A stretch of 64,000 nt of DNA from the NCBI RefSeq assembly GCF_025426255.1, contig NZ_CP104861.1:4759001-4823000 (forward strand). Reading direction: 5' to 3'. This stretch comes from Pseudomonas fragi. Lineage in GTDB: Bacteria; Pseudomonadota; Gammaproteobacteria; Pseudomonadales; Pseudomonadaceae. The position numbers and the translations under genes were made by a program. A model generated the notes under the pieces. That model did no database searches. It saw nothing but the letters and a program-made list of their open reading frames with translations, and was not told the origin of the DNA. This document shows, in pieces, positions 26,000 to 36,976 of this stretch. The stretch's first letter is position 1. Each line of letters opens with the position of its first letter.

Positions 26000-26074
26000 A
26001 TGAGACTTCCTGCATTAATGACCTGTTTGCTGGCCGCCTATGCCTGTGGCGCCTGTGGTCGCGACGAGATTTAA
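26000..26074 (+). CDS. Possible 24-residue Cys-containing peptide (lipoprotein-like)
   Basis: ATG 26000 with GGGGA seven bases upstream opens a 24-codon reading frame: basic start, a hydrophobic core (LMTCLLAAYAC) and an ending GACGRDEI. The C-terminal half contains three cysteines, and AYAC could serve as a degenerate lipobox. It lies in a 394-base gap between azu and the next gene that otherwise shows no gene. Such tiny lipoprotein-like ORFs are sometimes real, but no homologue is recognised and it may be chance. Confidence 0.3.
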   Translation: MRLPALMTCLLAAYACGACGRDEI

Positions 26075-26217
26075 TCCACAACCGGTTTTTGGGTGGGCGT
26101 AGAGTCGTATTTTCAGCGCAAAATACAACCTTGCAAAAACCCAGCTAACGGCTAAGCACTAATACAGGGCAGAATACGCGCCGCTTAACCTCACCTTCGA
26201 CCCCAAGAGGATCGCCC

Positions 26218-26418
26218 ATGGCCAAACCAAACTATAACTTCGCTAAGCGTCAAAGAGACTTGGCTAAAGAGCAGAAGAAAGAGGAAAAGCTTGCCCGCAA
26301 GAAAGCGGCTGCTGAAAGTGGCATCGTAGACACCGAACTGGATGACGAAGTCGACGCCGAAAGTGAAGTCGCCGCAGAAGATACCGGCGCTACAGAAGAT
26401 AAAGCTCCAACTGCTTAA
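26218..26418 (+). CDS. Small highly charged conserved hypothetical protein
   Basis: A 66-residue protein starting at ATG 26218 behind AAGAGGATCGCCC. Residues 1-34 are strongly basic (Lys/Arg/Gln-rich, MAKPNYNFAKRQRDLAKEQK, probably helical). Residues 38-66 are acidic (Asp/Glu/Ala/Thr-rich) and likely disordered. There is no signal peptide or membrane segment. Similar Lys-rich short proteins are common in Pseudomonas and nearby genera without known function; the charge pattern suggests nucleic acid or ribosome contact, which is only a guess. Confidence 0.75.
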   Translation: MAKPNYNFAKRQRDLAKEQKKEEKLARKKAAAESGIVDTELDDEVDAESEVAAEDTGATEDKAPTA

Positions 26419-26602
26419 GCTCCCCCCTCGGCCCGGTTATCCACAACCCGGCCCACAGGATCTGTGATCAGGATCAGCAGCCCGGCTGCTGATCCTCGCA
26501 GTTAGCCAGAACGCCCTCAGACGCTTTAAAGCGCACGCCCTACCCTTTGCTCAGCAAACAGCCTACGCACGCCAGGCAGGCTTCTCAGCGCGCAGAAAGC
26601 AC

Positions 26603-26626
26603 AACGCCAGCCCTAAGGCTGGCGTT
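26603..26626. terminator. Strong hairpin after the small charged-protein gene
   Basis: AACGCCAGCC-CTAA-GGCTGGCGTT is a perfect ten-base stem with a four-base loop, between convergent genes. There is no clear T-run on either side, so termination may be inefficient. A perfect DnaA-box sequence, TTATCCACA, also occurs at 26437-26445. Confidence 0.5.
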
Positions 26627-26650
26627 GATGTGCCACTTAATACACAAACT

Positions 26651-26688
26651 CCGTAGCAGCTGCCTCGTTCCTTCGGCAGCTGCTACGG
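26651..26688. repeat. Compact CGTAGCAGCTGCC palindrome
   Basis: The sequence runs from CCGTAGCAGCTGC to GCAGCTGCTACGG around CTCGTTCCTTCG. It is a collapsed version of the long element at 530-674 and sits eight bases past the ygiQ stop. Confidence 0.8.
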
Positions 26689-26696
26689 AGCCAGAG

Positions 26697-29045
<2,349 letters not shown>

Positions 29046-29137
29046 TTACTAAGAAATTCGCGGGCGCGGAATATAGCACAAAAAATGATCAATTCCGACG
29101 GCAATGGTCGGAATTGATTGGCACACGTTGATTAACC

Positions 29138-29192
29138 GTGGGAGCCAGCCTGCTGGCGATGGCATCACTGCGGTGTGCCTGAAAGCTCCCAC
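29138..29192. repeat. Degenerate REP element
   Basis: An intact left arm, GTGGGAGCCAGCCTGCTGGC, is followed by a truncated right arm retaining only AGCTCCCAC. It looks like a REP pair that lost most of its second copy; located just past the dnaB stop. Confidence 0.7.
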
Positions 29193-29206
29193 AGGAGCCA
29201 GGCAGA

Positions 29207-30601
29207 TTAATCGTCGTCGAAGTTGTAGCTGCCCGGCGCCAGGTTTTCAAAGCGCGTGTATTTGCCGATAAACGCCAGGCGCGTAGTACCGATCGGGCCG
29301 TTACGCTGCTTGCCGATGATGATTTCGGCAATGCCCTTGTGCTCGGTTTCGGGGTGGTACACCTCGTCCCGATACACGAACATGATGACGTCGGCATCCT
29401 GCTCGATGGCTCCGGATTCACGCAAGTCGGAGTTGATCGGGCGCTTGTTGGGCCGTTGCTCAAGGGAACGGTTGAGCTGCGACAACGCCACGACCGGGCA
29501 GTTGAATTCCTTGGCCAGGGCCTTGAGAGATCGCGAAATCTCGGAAATTTCGTTGGTCCGGTTGTCACCGCCCGAGCCCGGGATCTGCATCAGTTGCAGG
29601 TAGTCGATCATGATCAGACCGATTTCACCGTGCTCACGCACCAAGCGTCGGGTCCGCGCGCGCATTTCCGATGGGCTGATACCGGCCGTGTCATCGATAA
29701 ACAGCTTGCGGTCATTGAGCAGGTTGACCGCCGACGTCAGGCGCGGCCAATCGTCGTCTTCGAGGCGACCGGCACGGACCTTGGTCTGGTCGATACGGCC
29801 CAACGACGACAACATACGCATGATCAGCGATTCGCCTGGCATCTCGAGGGAGTAAACCAGTACCGCTTTTTCACTGCGCAGAACGGCGTTTTCAACGAGG
29901 TTCATCGCAAAGGTGGTTTTACCCATCGATGGACGACCAGCAACGATGATCAAGTCCGACGGTTGCAAGCCACTGGTCATGCCGTCCAGATCGGTATAAC
30001 CGGTGGACAGGCCAGTGATCGCGTTGTCGGTATTGAACAGGGTGTCGATGCGGTCGATAGCTTTGGTCAACAGATCGTTAACGCTGACCGGGCCGCCGGT
30101 TTTTGGCCGGGCCTCGGCAATCGCAAAAATCTGACGCTCGGCTTCATCGAGAATTTCTGCCGCATTGCGCCCCTCAGGGTTGAACGCGCTGTCGGCGATT
30201 TCAGTGCTGATGCCGATCAGCTGACGCAAGGTGGCGCGTTCGCGAACGATCTGCGCATAGGCCTTGATGTTAGCGACCGACGGGGTGTTTTTTGCCAGCT
30301 CACCGAGGTAACCCAAGCCACCGACTTGCGAGGTCTGACCTTCCTTGTCCAATTGCTCGGCAAGGGTCACGACGTCGATCGGGGAGTTCTGGTCCGCCAG
30401 CTTGGCGATGGCCCGAAAGATCAGGCGGTGGTCATGCCGATAGAAATCGCCGTCCGAGACCTGATCCAACACGCGTTCCCAGGCGTTGTTATCCAGCATC
30501 AAACCACCGAGCACGGCCTGTTCGGCCTCGATGGAATGCGGAGGCACCTTCAGGGCTGCGGTTTGTAGGTCGTATTGCTCAGGAGCGGAGATATCGTTCA
30601 T
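29207..30601 (-). CDS. dnaB: Replicative DNA helicase DnaB
   Basis: A 464-residue hexameric 5'-3' helicase of the replication fork. The N-terminal primase-interacting domain (about 15-120, LPHSIEAEQAVLGGLM-type start) is joined by a linker to the RecA-like C-terminal domain, with Walker A GRPSMGKTTF near 228-237, Walker B LIMIDYLQLM and the arginine-finger region near the C-terminus. ATG 30601 gives the usual Pseudomonas length; a GTG two codons upstream is possible. It lies downstream of rplI, separated by a terminator, so it probably has its own promoter. Confidence 0.97.
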   Translation of the reverse strand: MNDISAPEQYDLQTAALKVPPHSIEAEQAVLGGLMLDNNAWERVLDQVSDGDFYRHDHRLIFRAIAKLADQNSPIDVVTLAEQLDKEGQTSQVGGLGYLGELAKNTPSVANIKAYAQIVRERATLRQLIGISTEIADSAFNPEGRNAAEILDEAERQIFAIAEARPKTGGPVSVNDLLTKAIDRIDTLFNTDNAITGLSTGYTDLDGMTSGLQPSDLIIVAGRPSMGKTTFAMNLVENAVLRSEKAVLVYSLEMPGESLIMRMLSSLGRIDQTKVRAGRLEDDDWPRLTSAVNLLNDRKLFIDDTAGISPSEMRARTRRLVREHGEIGLIMIDYLQLMQIPGSGGDNRTNEISEISRSLKALAKEFNCPVVALSQLNRSLEQRPNKRPINSDLRESGAIEQDADVIMFVYRDEVYHPETEHKGIAEIIIGKQRNGPIGTTRLAFIGKYTRFENLAPGSYNFDDD

Positions 30602-30662
30602 GGCCACTTGAGTTGTTTGTAAAAACAGGGGGTTTGAAAATCAGAAACTGCAGAAAGACAAA

Positions 30663-30691
30663 GGGCACGACCTGTAAACAGGATCGTGCCC
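30663..30691 (-). terminator. Rho-independent terminator after rplI
   Basis: On the minus strand GGGCACGATCCTG and CAGGTCGTGCCC pair around a short loop, followed by TTTGTCTTT. It closes the rpsF-rpsR-DUF2232-rplI operon before dnaB. Confidence 0.8.
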
Positions 30692-30736
30692 GATGTTAAC
30701 CGTCTGACACACAAGGTGCCAGTCAGTTAAGACTGC

Positions 30737-31183
30737 TTAAGCAGCTACCACAACAACGCGTACGGTTGCTTCAACTTCGGCGTGCAGGTGCACAGCCACG
30801 TCGAATTCGCCAACGTTGCGGATAGTGCCGTTCGGCAGACGAACTTCGCTTTTAGCAACTTCAACGCCGGAGGCGGTCAGTGCATCAGCGATGTCGTGAG
30901 TACCGATCGAACCGAACAGCTTGCCTTCGTCGCCAGCGGTGGCAGTGATAGTCACTTCCAGCTCAGCCAGTTGGGCAGCGCGTGTTTCAGCCGAAGCTTT
31001 TTTGTCTGCAGCAGCTTGTTCCAGCTCAGCACGACGCTCTTCAAACGCAGCCAGGTTGGCAGCGGTTGCAGCGGTAGCTTTGCCGTACGGCAGCAGGTAG
31101 TTACGACCGTAACCGGCCTTAACATTTACTTTGTCGCCCAGGTTGCCCAGGTTCGCGACTTTTTCCAGAAGGATCAGTTGCAT
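30737..31183 (-). CDS. rplI: 50S ribosomal protein L9
   Basis: A 148-residue two-domain L9. The N-terminal 23S-binding domain (1-50) has the family signature GDKVNVKAGYGRNYLLPYGKA, followed by the long connecting helix (about 50-75) and the C-terminal domain ending VAVHLHAEVEATVRVVVV. It is the last gene of the ribosomal operon. ATG 31183 is preceded by AAGAGGATTTTCAC. Confidence 0.98.
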   Translation of the reverse strand: MQLILLEKVANLGNLGDKVNVKAGYGRNYLLPYGKATAATAANLAAFEERRAELEQAAADKKASAETRAAQLAELEVTITATAGDEGKLFGSIGTHDIADALTASGVEVAKSEVRLPNGTIRNVGEFDVAVHLHAEVEATVRVVVVAA

Positions 31184-31202
31184 GTGAAAATCCTCTTAAC
31201 TT

Positions 31203-32099
31203 TTAACCTTCACCGTCCGCAGAGTCTTTATCGACACCTTTCGGTGCCAGACGTCCACGAAAATCAATCAGGCTGTCGACAATGGCCAAGACCACGAGCA
31301 ACGGATAGATCAGCTGCATAAATAGCAACAGCGTGACGTACAACCCCACCAACCAAAACTTGGCCAGTCGCTTTTGCGCCACCAGCCCGTGAATCAGGGC
31401 TAGCCCGGCGAAGAACAACGCTAGGCTGCACAACGGCGTAAGCATGGCCATTTCAGGACCGAAATTCGGCCCTATAAGCATGCACGCCAGCAATACGAGC
31501 GCTGGTCCAAGCGGTAGGCGGATGCTGCGAAATTCGCTGGCAAAACCGCCCGGGTTATACAACAACGCCTGCCAATAACGCCCAAGCATCAGGCTAAGCA
31601 CGCTGACGACCTGCATCAAAGCTGCAATCAAACCGGTGAGGACGGGTGCAATCAGTGCTCCAAGGCGCGCTCGCTCTACGGCAGATAACTTGTCGTAGAG
31701 ACCATTGAGGACCTGCGGCAGAAGTTTTTCCAACTCCTGCGCCATCGCACCAATGGGTTCGCGGAAAACCGTACCCAGGATCACGCCATACACCACACCC
31801 AACGCTACGCTGACCAGCAGCACGCGATTCCAGGACTGGCCGGCGCGTAACATCAACGCCAACCCCAGAGTTCCCAGCAACACCATAAGGGTGCGAGGTT
31901 CCCCGATAAACCACCAGACCAAGGCCGGTAGTAAAGCCCATGAGAGGATGCTCAAGGCATCTCTCGGACCGCGCCGCAGGAGCACAAGGCAACCTGCAGC
32001 AGCACTCAACCAGAACAAAAACGGCAATGCCGCACATCCGGCCACGATTAACGTGGCCTGCACACGGCCTCGCATGATGAACTCAGCTAAGGCACGCAT
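31203..32099 (-). CDS. DUF2232 integral membrane protein of the ribosomal operon
   Basis: A 298-residue inner-membrane protein with about eight hydrophobic segments, related to DUF2232/YybS proteins. In Pseudomonas it is regularly found between rpsR and rplI, so it is co-transcribed with ribosomal protein genes. The first visible helix (13-33) follows a basic start, and the C-terminal 25 residues are hydrophilic and charged (RGRLAPKGVDKDSADGEG). No catalytic motif is apparent and the role is unknown; the fixed operon position suggests a link to growth rate or envelope assembly. Confidence 0.85.
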   Translation of the reverse strand: MRALAEFIMRGRVQATLIVAGCAALPFLFWLSAAAGCLVLLRRGPRDALSILSWALLPALVWWFIGEPRTLMVLLGTLGLALMLRAGQSWNRVLLVSVALGVVYGVILGTVFREPIGAMAQELEKLLPQVLNGLYDKLSAVERARLGALIAPVLTGLIAALMQVVSVLSLMLGRYWQALLYNPGGFASEFRSIRLPLGPALVLLACMLIGPNFGPEMAMLTPLCSLALFFAGLALIHGLVAQKRLAKFWLVGLYVTLLLFMQLIYPLLVVLAIVDSLIDFRGRLAPKGVDKDSADGEG

Positions 32100-32135
32100 G
32101 ATTTCAATCCTTTACTACTTGTCGACTGCCCGGTC

Positions 32136-32366
32136 TCAGCGGCCGTGGCTGTCGGTGTAGGCCAGCAGGGCCAGGAAGCGGGCGCGCTTGATAGCGGTGG
32201 CCAGCTGACGCTGATAACGAGCTTTAGTACCGGTGATGCGGCTTGGAACAATTTTGCCGGTCTCGGATACGTAAGCTTTCAGAGTGTTGAGATCCTTGTA
32301 ATCGATCTCTTTCACTTCTTCTGCGGTGAAGCGGCAGAATTTACGACGACGGAAGAAACGTGCCAT
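32136..32366 (-). CDS. rpsR: 30S ribosomal protein S18
   Basis: A 76-residue S18 with the basic N-terminus (ARFFRRRKFCRF) and the conserved DLNTLKAYVSETGKIVPSRITGT segment. It binds S6 as a heterodimer on 16S rRNA. It lies 28 bases downstream of rpsF and starts at ATG 32366 with GAGGAGCC upstream. Confidence 0.98.
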   Translation of the reverse strand: MARFFRRRKFCRFTAEEVKEIDYKDLNTLKAYVSETGKIVPSRITGTKARYQRQLATAIKRARFLALLAYTDSHGR

Positions 32367-32394
32367 GTAATTGGCTCCTCAAAAGGTCCGTGGA

Positions 32395-32820
32395 TTACTC
32401 GTCAGCGTTATCGCTGGCGTCGCTGTTATCGCTGTCATCGCCATCGGCGCTGTCAGAATGCTCAGGACGGTCACGACGCTCACGGCGCTCACTGCGGTTC
32501 TCTTCAGCCTTGAGCATCTCGGACTGGCCAGTTACGGCTTCGTCGCGACGGATGACCAGGTTACGGATCACAGCATCGTTGTAACGGAAGTTGTCTTCCA
32601 GCTCAGCCAGGGCTTTGCCAGTGCACTCAACGTTCAGCATCACGTAGTGAGCCTTGTGAACATTGTTGATTGCGTAGGCCAGTTGACGACGGCCCCAATC
32701 TTCCAGACGGTGGATTTTGCCGCCGTCTTCTTCGATCAGCTTGGTGTAACGCTCTACCATGCCGCCGACTTGTTCGCTTTGATCCGGGTGGACCAAAAAG
32801 ATGATTTCGTAATGACGCAT
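32395..32820 (-). CDS. rpsF: 30S ribosomal protein S6
   Basis: A 141-residue S6. The ferredoxin-like core (1-98) contains MRHYEIIFLVHPDQSEQ, LEDWGRRQLAYAINN and HYVMLNVE. The C-terminal tail (about 110-141) is very rich in Glu, Asp, Ser and Arg; in E. coli such a tail is extended by RimK with glutamates, which is possible here. It is the first gene of the operon. The 5' leader carries a hairpin that may bind the S6:S18 complex. Confidence 0.98.
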   Translation of the reverse strand: MRHYEIIFLVHPDQSEQVGGMVERYTKLIEEDGGKIHRLEDWGRRQLAYAINNVHKAHYVMLNVECTGKALAELEDNFRYNDAVIRNLVIRRDEAVTGQSEMLKAEENRSERRERRDRPEHSDSADGDDSDNSDASDNADE

Positions 32821-32843
32821 GAATGCTCCTTACGGGTTGTAGC

Positions 32844-32868
32844 CTGCCGCTAACTAAAAAGCGGTCAG
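32844..32868 (-). promoter_or_regulatory. Leader hairpin of rpsF, candidate S6:S18 autoregulatory site
   Basis: On the minus strand CTGACCGCT-TTTTAGTT-AGCGGCAG forms a stem with a bulged A, 20-45 bases before the rpsF ATG. S6:S18-binding leaders with a CCG-containing hairpin are widespread in bacteria; the position and the CCG element fit, but the pseudoknot was not verified. Confidence 0.5.
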
Positions 32869-32942
32869 ACAAGGAGTGAATGACACTTGTGTGTCTTGCC
32901 TAGAGAGGCACATATGCGCCCGCCATGACGGCAAGGGGCGCA

Positions 32943-32971
32943 ATTGTAGAGAAGGGACAACAGAGGCGCAA
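32943..32971 (-). promoter_or_regulatory. Sigma-70 promoter of the rpsF operon
   Basis: On the minus strand TTGCGC (32966-32971) and TACAAT (32943-32948) are separated by 17 bases and followed by a GC-rich discriminator TGCGCCCC, the type associated with stringent control. The leader to rpsF is about 115 bases. Confidence 0.6.
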
Positions 32972-33013
32972 GGCAATTGGTGATTATTTGAACAATCTTT
33001 AATCACCAAAACT

Positions 33014-33117
33014 CTGTAGCCGCTGCCGCAGGCTGCGATAAGGCCGAAGGCCCTCAAACGCAGACCGTCAGGCCGAGCGCTTCGCGCCCGATCGCAGCCT
33101 GCGGCAGCGACTACAAG
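33014..33117. repeat. Palindromic repeat, TGTAGCCGCTGCCG family
   Basis: Arms CTGTAGCCGCTGCCGCAGG and CCTGCGGCAGCGACTACAAG enclose GCGCTTCGCGC. It lies between rlmB (3' end) and the rpsF promoter. Confidence 0.85.
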
Positions 33118-33123
33118 TCTTGC

Positions 33124-33891
33124 TTACTTCTTCTTCGAAGAAGTCTTGGCTTTGACGCTGCGCTGACGCAGGGCTTCGAACAGGCAGACGCCTGTCGCAA
33201 CCGATACGTTCAGACTGCTGACGCTACCGGCCATTGGCAGGCGCACCAGGTAATCGCAATGCTCACGCGTCAGGCGACGCATGCCCTTGCCTTCAGCACC
33301 CATGATCAGGATGGTCGGGCCAGTCAGGTCTTGCTCGTACAGTTCCTGCTCGGCTTCACCAGCAGTGCCGACGATCCACAGACCGCGCTGCTGAAGCTTT
33401 TTCAGGGTGGCCGCAAGGTTGGTAACTGCAACCAACGGAATAACTTCCGCTGCACCACAGGCCACTTTCCGTACAGTCGGAGTCAAGGTTGCAGACTTGT
33501 CCTTGGGCACGATAACCGCCAACGCACCGGCAGCATCGGCCGTACGCAGGCAAGCACCCAAGTTGTGCGGGTCGGTTACGCCGTCCAGCACCAGAATCAG
33601 CGGAGCACCTTCGGTGCGATCCAGCAATTCGTTGAGCATGGCCTCACCCCACACCTGGCTCGGGCTTACATCAGCCACAACACCCTGGTGCACGCCCTCA
33701 ACCCAAACGTCCATTTCGCGACGCTCAGCATTGCCCACCGCTACCCGGCTTTCATCAGCCAGCGCGATCAGGGTCTGAACGCGAGGATCGCTACGACCCT
33801 CCGCCAGCCATACCTGCTTGACGCGCTTTGGGTGATGACGAAGCAACGCTTCTACAGCGTGAATGCCGTAGATTTTTTCCAACTGACTCAT
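33124..33891 (-). CDS. rlmB: 23S rRNA (guanosine-2251-2'-O)-methyltransferase RlmB
   Basis: A 255-residue SpoU/TrmH-family enzyme that 2'-O-methylates G2251 of the 23S rRNA P loop. The N-terminal L30e-like substrate-binding domain (about 1-75) is followed by the knotted SPOUT domain. Motif 1 is VLDGVTDPHNLGACLRTADAAG, motif 2 is MGAEGKGMRRLT, and motif 3 is PMAGSVSSLNVSVATGV with the SAM-contacting residues. ATG 33891 overlaps the rnr stop by four bases, so the two are coupled. Confidence 0.96.
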   Translation of the reverse strand: MSQLEKIYGIHAVEALLRHHPKRVKQVWLAEGRSDPRVQTLIALADESRVAVGNAERREMDVWVEGVHQGVVADVSPSQVWGEAMLNELLDRTEGAPLILVLDGVTDPHNLGACLRTADAAGALAVIVPKDKSATLTPTVRKVACGAAEVIPLVAVTNLAATLKKLQQRGLWIVGTAGEAEQELYEQDLTGPTILIMGAEGKGMRRLTREHCDYLVRLPMAGSVSSLNVSVATGVCLFEALRQRSVKAKTSSKKK

Positions 33892-36551
33892 GACTTGGCC
33901 TTAGGTTTGCGCGACCCGCCGCTTTTGGCAGCAGGAGCGGCGCCCGATTTTGGCGGGCCTTTACGATGTTTACTCGGCTTGGAGGGCTTGCCTGCATCTT
34001 TAGCAGGTGCAGCCCTACCCGACTTTCCCGGCTCCGATGTCCGACCGCCGCTTTTTGATTCGGCCAGCAACGCCTGCTTCAATTCACGGCTCTTGCGCAG
34101 CTCGGCGTTTTTCGCCGCAGCATCGCCAGGGCGATAGGTGTCGTCGGTGGACTTCTTGACAGCCTTGGCTGGCGCACTACGACGTGCAGCAGGTGCTGGC
34201 TCGACTGGTTTTTCAGTCGGCTTGGTGCCCGACTTGCCTGCATTTTTAGCTTTAGGCGCATCAGCAGTGCGATTTTTACGACCAATCGGCGCGCTGAGGG
34301 TTTTTTCCGCCATTTCGAAGTCGATTTTGCGTTCGTCGAGATCGACGCGCATTACCCGCACTTCAACGGTGTCGCCCAAGCGGAAGCTGCGACCGGTGCG
34401 CTCGCCCGCCAGGCGGTGATGCACAGGATCGAAGTGGTAGTAGTCACCCGGCAAGGCGGTCACGTGAACCAGACCCTCGACGTAGATATCGGTCAGTTCC
34501 ACGAACAGGCCAAAACCGGTGACTGCCGTTACTACACCCGGGAACGACTCGCCGACGCGATCCTTCATGAACTCGCACTTGAGCCAGTTGGTCACGTCAC
34601 GCGTAGCTTCATCAGCACGGCGCTCGCTCATGGAGCACTGCTCGCCGAGCTGCTCCAGGATCGCTTCGTCGTACGGATAGATACGCGCTTTCGGAATGGT
34701 CATCGCGCCAGCACGGCGAACGTGCGGGGTGTCCATTTTGGAATGGATCACGCTGCGAATTGCGCGGTGCGTCAACAGATCCGGGTAGCGACGAATCGGC
34801 GAGGTGAAGTGGGTATAGGCTTCATAGTTCAGGCCGAAGTGACCCTGGTTATCAGCGCTGTATACCGCCTGGCTCAACGAACGCAGCATCACGGTCTGGA
34901 TCAGGTGGAAATCAGGACGATCCTTGATGCTGGCCAGCAATGCCTGGTAATCCTTCGGCGACGGACCATCCTTGCCTTTGTGCAGGCTCAGGCCCAGCTC
35001 ACCGAGGAACGCGCGCAGCTTTTCCAGACGCTCCGGCGGCGGACCATCGTGAACGCGATACAGCGCAGGAATTTCGTGCTTCTTGAGGAACTCAGCTGTG
35101 GCTACGTTAGCGGCCAGCATGCATTCTTCGATCAGCTTGTGCGCGTCGTTACGGGTGGTTGGGCGAATGTCGGCGATTTTGCGATCGGAACCGAAGATGA
35201 TTCGGGTTTCCTGAGTTTCAAAATCAATCGCGCCACGAGTATGACGGGCAGCCAGCAGCACTTTATACAGCGAGTACAGCTGCTTGAGGTGCGGCACTAC
35301 ATCAGCGTATTCGCTGCGCAGTTGCTTGGCTTCGTTGGTTTTCGGCTGTTCCAGGATGGTGCTGACCTTGTTGTAGGTCAGGCGCGCCTGGGAGTGAATC
35401 ACCGCCTCATAGAACTGGTAATCGGTCATTTCGCCGGTTTTGGAGATAGTCATCTCGCAAACCATGGCCAAACGGTCGACTTTCGGGTTCAGGGAGCACA
35501 GGCCGTTGGACAGCTGCTCAGGCAGCATCGGGATCACGCGCTCAGGGAAGTACACCGAGTTACCGCGAACTTGCGCTTCGGCATCCAGTGCCGAACCGAT
35601 TTTCACGTAGCTGGAAACGTCGGCAATCGCCACGTACAACTTCCAACCGCCGGAGAACAGGCGCAACTTGCCAGGCTTGGCTTCACAGAAAACGGCGTCA
35701 TCGAAGTCGCGCGCATCTTCGCCGTCAATGGTGACGAACGGCAGATGACGCAGGTCGATGCGCTTCTCTTTGTCTTTGTCTTCGACTTCCGGCTTCAACC
35801 GGCCTGCTTCCTTAAGGACAGCTTCGGGCCAGACGTGAGGAATGTCGTAAGTACGCAGGGCAATATCGATTTCCATGCCCGGAGCCATGTAGTTGCCTAC
35901 GACCTCAAGCACATCGCCTTGCGGCTGGAAGCGTGGCGTCGGCCAGTGAGTAATCTTCACTTCAACGAACTGGCCAACTTTCGCGCCAGCGTTGCGGCCC
36001 GGCGTTACCAGCACTTCTTGCTGGATCTTCGGGTTGTCGGCTACTACAAAGCCGATGCCGCCTTCTTCAAAGTAACGACCCACGATGGTTTCGTGAGCAC
36101 GCGACACCACTTCGACGATCACGCCTTCACGACGACCACGACGGTCCAGACCCGAAACACGGGCCAGCGCACGGTCGCCATCGAACACCAGGCGCATTTG
36201 CGACGGGCTCATGAACAGGTCGTCGCTACCATCATCCGGGATCAGGAAGCCGAAGCCATCACGGTGACCACTGATGCGGCCGAGAATCAGGTCGAGCTTG
36301 TCCACCGGCGCATAAGTGCCCCGACGAGTGTAAATAAGCTGGGCATCGCGCTCCATCGCACGCAGGCGACGACGCAAGGCCTCGATTTGGTCTTCTGTAG
36401 TCAGACCGAACTCTTCCACCAACTGTTCACGAGCAGCAGGCGAGCCACGCTCGGCCAGGTGCTGAAGGATCAGTTCACGGCTAGGGATAGGGTTTTCGTA
36501 TTTTTCCGCTTCACGTGCGGCCTCGGGATCGAGGGTCTGCCAATCGGCCAT
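33888..36551 (-). CDS. rnr: Ribonuclease R
   Basis: An 887-residue 3'-5' exoribonuclease that degrades structured RNA and acts in tmRNA and rRNA quality control. Domains in order: N-terminal helix-turn-helix (about 20-75), cold-shock domains (about 85-240), the RNB catalytic domain (about 270-600) with metal-binding DGEDARDFDDAVF, an S1 domain (about 645-730), and a long low-complexity Lys/Ala/Ser/Pro tail (about 740-887). The tail is long compared with E. coli RNase R (813 residues in total). ATG 36551 opens rnr-rlmB. Confidence 0.96.
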   Translation of the reverse strand: MADWQTLDPEAAREAEKYENPIPSRELILQHLAERGSPAAREQLVEEFGLTTEDQIEALRRRLRAMERDAQLIYTRRGTYAPVDKLDLILGRISGHRDGFGFLIPDDGSDDLFMSPSQMRLVFDGDRALARVSGLDRRGRREGVIVEVVSRAHETIVGRYFEEGGIGFVVADNPKIQQEVLVTPGRNAGAKVGQFVEVKITHWPTPRFQPQGDVLEVVGNYMAPGMEIDIALRTYDIPHVWPEAVLKEAGRLKPEVEDKDKEKRIDLRHLPFVTIDGEDARDFDDAVFCEAKPGKLRLFSGGWKLYVAIADVSSYVKIGSALDAEAQVRGNSVYFPERVIPMLPEQLSNGLCSLNPKVDRLAMVCEMTISKTGEMTDYQFYEAVIHSQARLTYNKVSTILEQPKTNEAKQLRSEYADVVPHLKQLYSLYKVLLAARHTRGAIDFETQETRIIFGSDRKIADIRPTTRNDAHKLIEECMLAANVATAEFLKKHEIPALYRVHDGPPPERLEKLRAFLGELGLSLHKGKDGPSPKDYQALLASIKDRPDFHLIQTVMLRSLSQAVYSADNQGHFGLNYEAYTHFTSPIRRYPDLLTHRAIRSVIHSKMDTPHVRRAGAMTIPKARIYPYDEAILEQLGEQCSMSERRADEATRDVTNWLKCEFMKDRVGESFPGVVTAVTGFGLFVELTDIYVEGLVHVTALPGDYYHFDPVHHRLAGERTGRSFRLGDTVEVRVMRVDLDERKIDFEMAEKTLSAPIGRKNRTADAPKAKNAGKSGTKPTEKPVEPAPAARRSAPAKAVKKSTDDTYRPGDAAAKNAELRKSRELKQALLAESKSGGRTSEPGKSGRAAPAKDAGKPSKPSKHRKGPPKSGAAPAAKSGGSRKPKAKS

Positions 36552-36712
36552 TAGATAGTTTTCACCTTGTCTATATGCGGGTTAGTTTGGCATACGCGTA
36601 TTGAAACGGGAAATTTCAGGCACACACTGAGCCTTAATAGTCCTTTCTGACCCGCTTTGACGCTGCAGCCCAACCGTTCGCGAAAAATTTTCAATATTTT
36701 TAATCACAACGC

Positions 36713-36741
36713 TTTACAGGTCAAAGGGTCATCCGTATAGT
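36713..36741 (+). promoter_or_regulatory. Promoter of the first tRNA-Leu gene
   Basis: TTTACA (36713-36718), a 17-base spacer and TATAGT (36736-36741), then GCGCGCC, a stringent-type discriminator. Confidence 0.75.
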
Positions 36742-36778
36742 GCGCGCCATCGACAACGGCAACAGTGTTGAAGATAAT

Positions 36779-36865
36779 GCCCAGATGGTGAAATTGGTAG
36801 ACACGCCAGCTTCAGGTGCTGGTGATCGCAAGGTCGTGGAAGTTCGAGTCTTCTTCTGGGCACCA
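36779..36865 (+). tRNA. tRNA-Leu(CAG), copy 1
   Basis: 87 bases including encoded CCA. The acceptor arms GCCCAGA and TCTGGGC pair. The anticodon stem CCAGC/GCTGG holds the loop TTCAGGT, giving anticodon CAG for CUG codons. A long variable arm of the leucine class follows, then the T-arm GTTCGAGTC. It is transcribed from its own promoter and ended by its own terminator. Confidence 0.96.
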
Positions 36866-36904
36866 ATTCGAGATTGCAGAGTAGTACACTCTTCAGCCTC
36901 ACAC

Positions 36905-36928
36905 AAAAACCCGCGAAAGCGGGTTTTT
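36905..36928 (+). terminator. Terminator of tRNA-Leu copy 1
   Basis: AAAAACCCGC-GAAA-GCGGGTTTTT, a GNRA-capped stem with a T-run, 40 bases after the tRNA. Confidence 0.9.
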
Positions 36929-36976
36929 GCATTTAAGATCTTCTAAGCCGCTGATTTAATAAAATTAAAACAGGGG

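Noticed and set aside
34416..36554. A 712-codon open frame antisense to rnr
   Set aside because: Same reason: a complete overlap with a confidently identified gene, and no recognisable motif.
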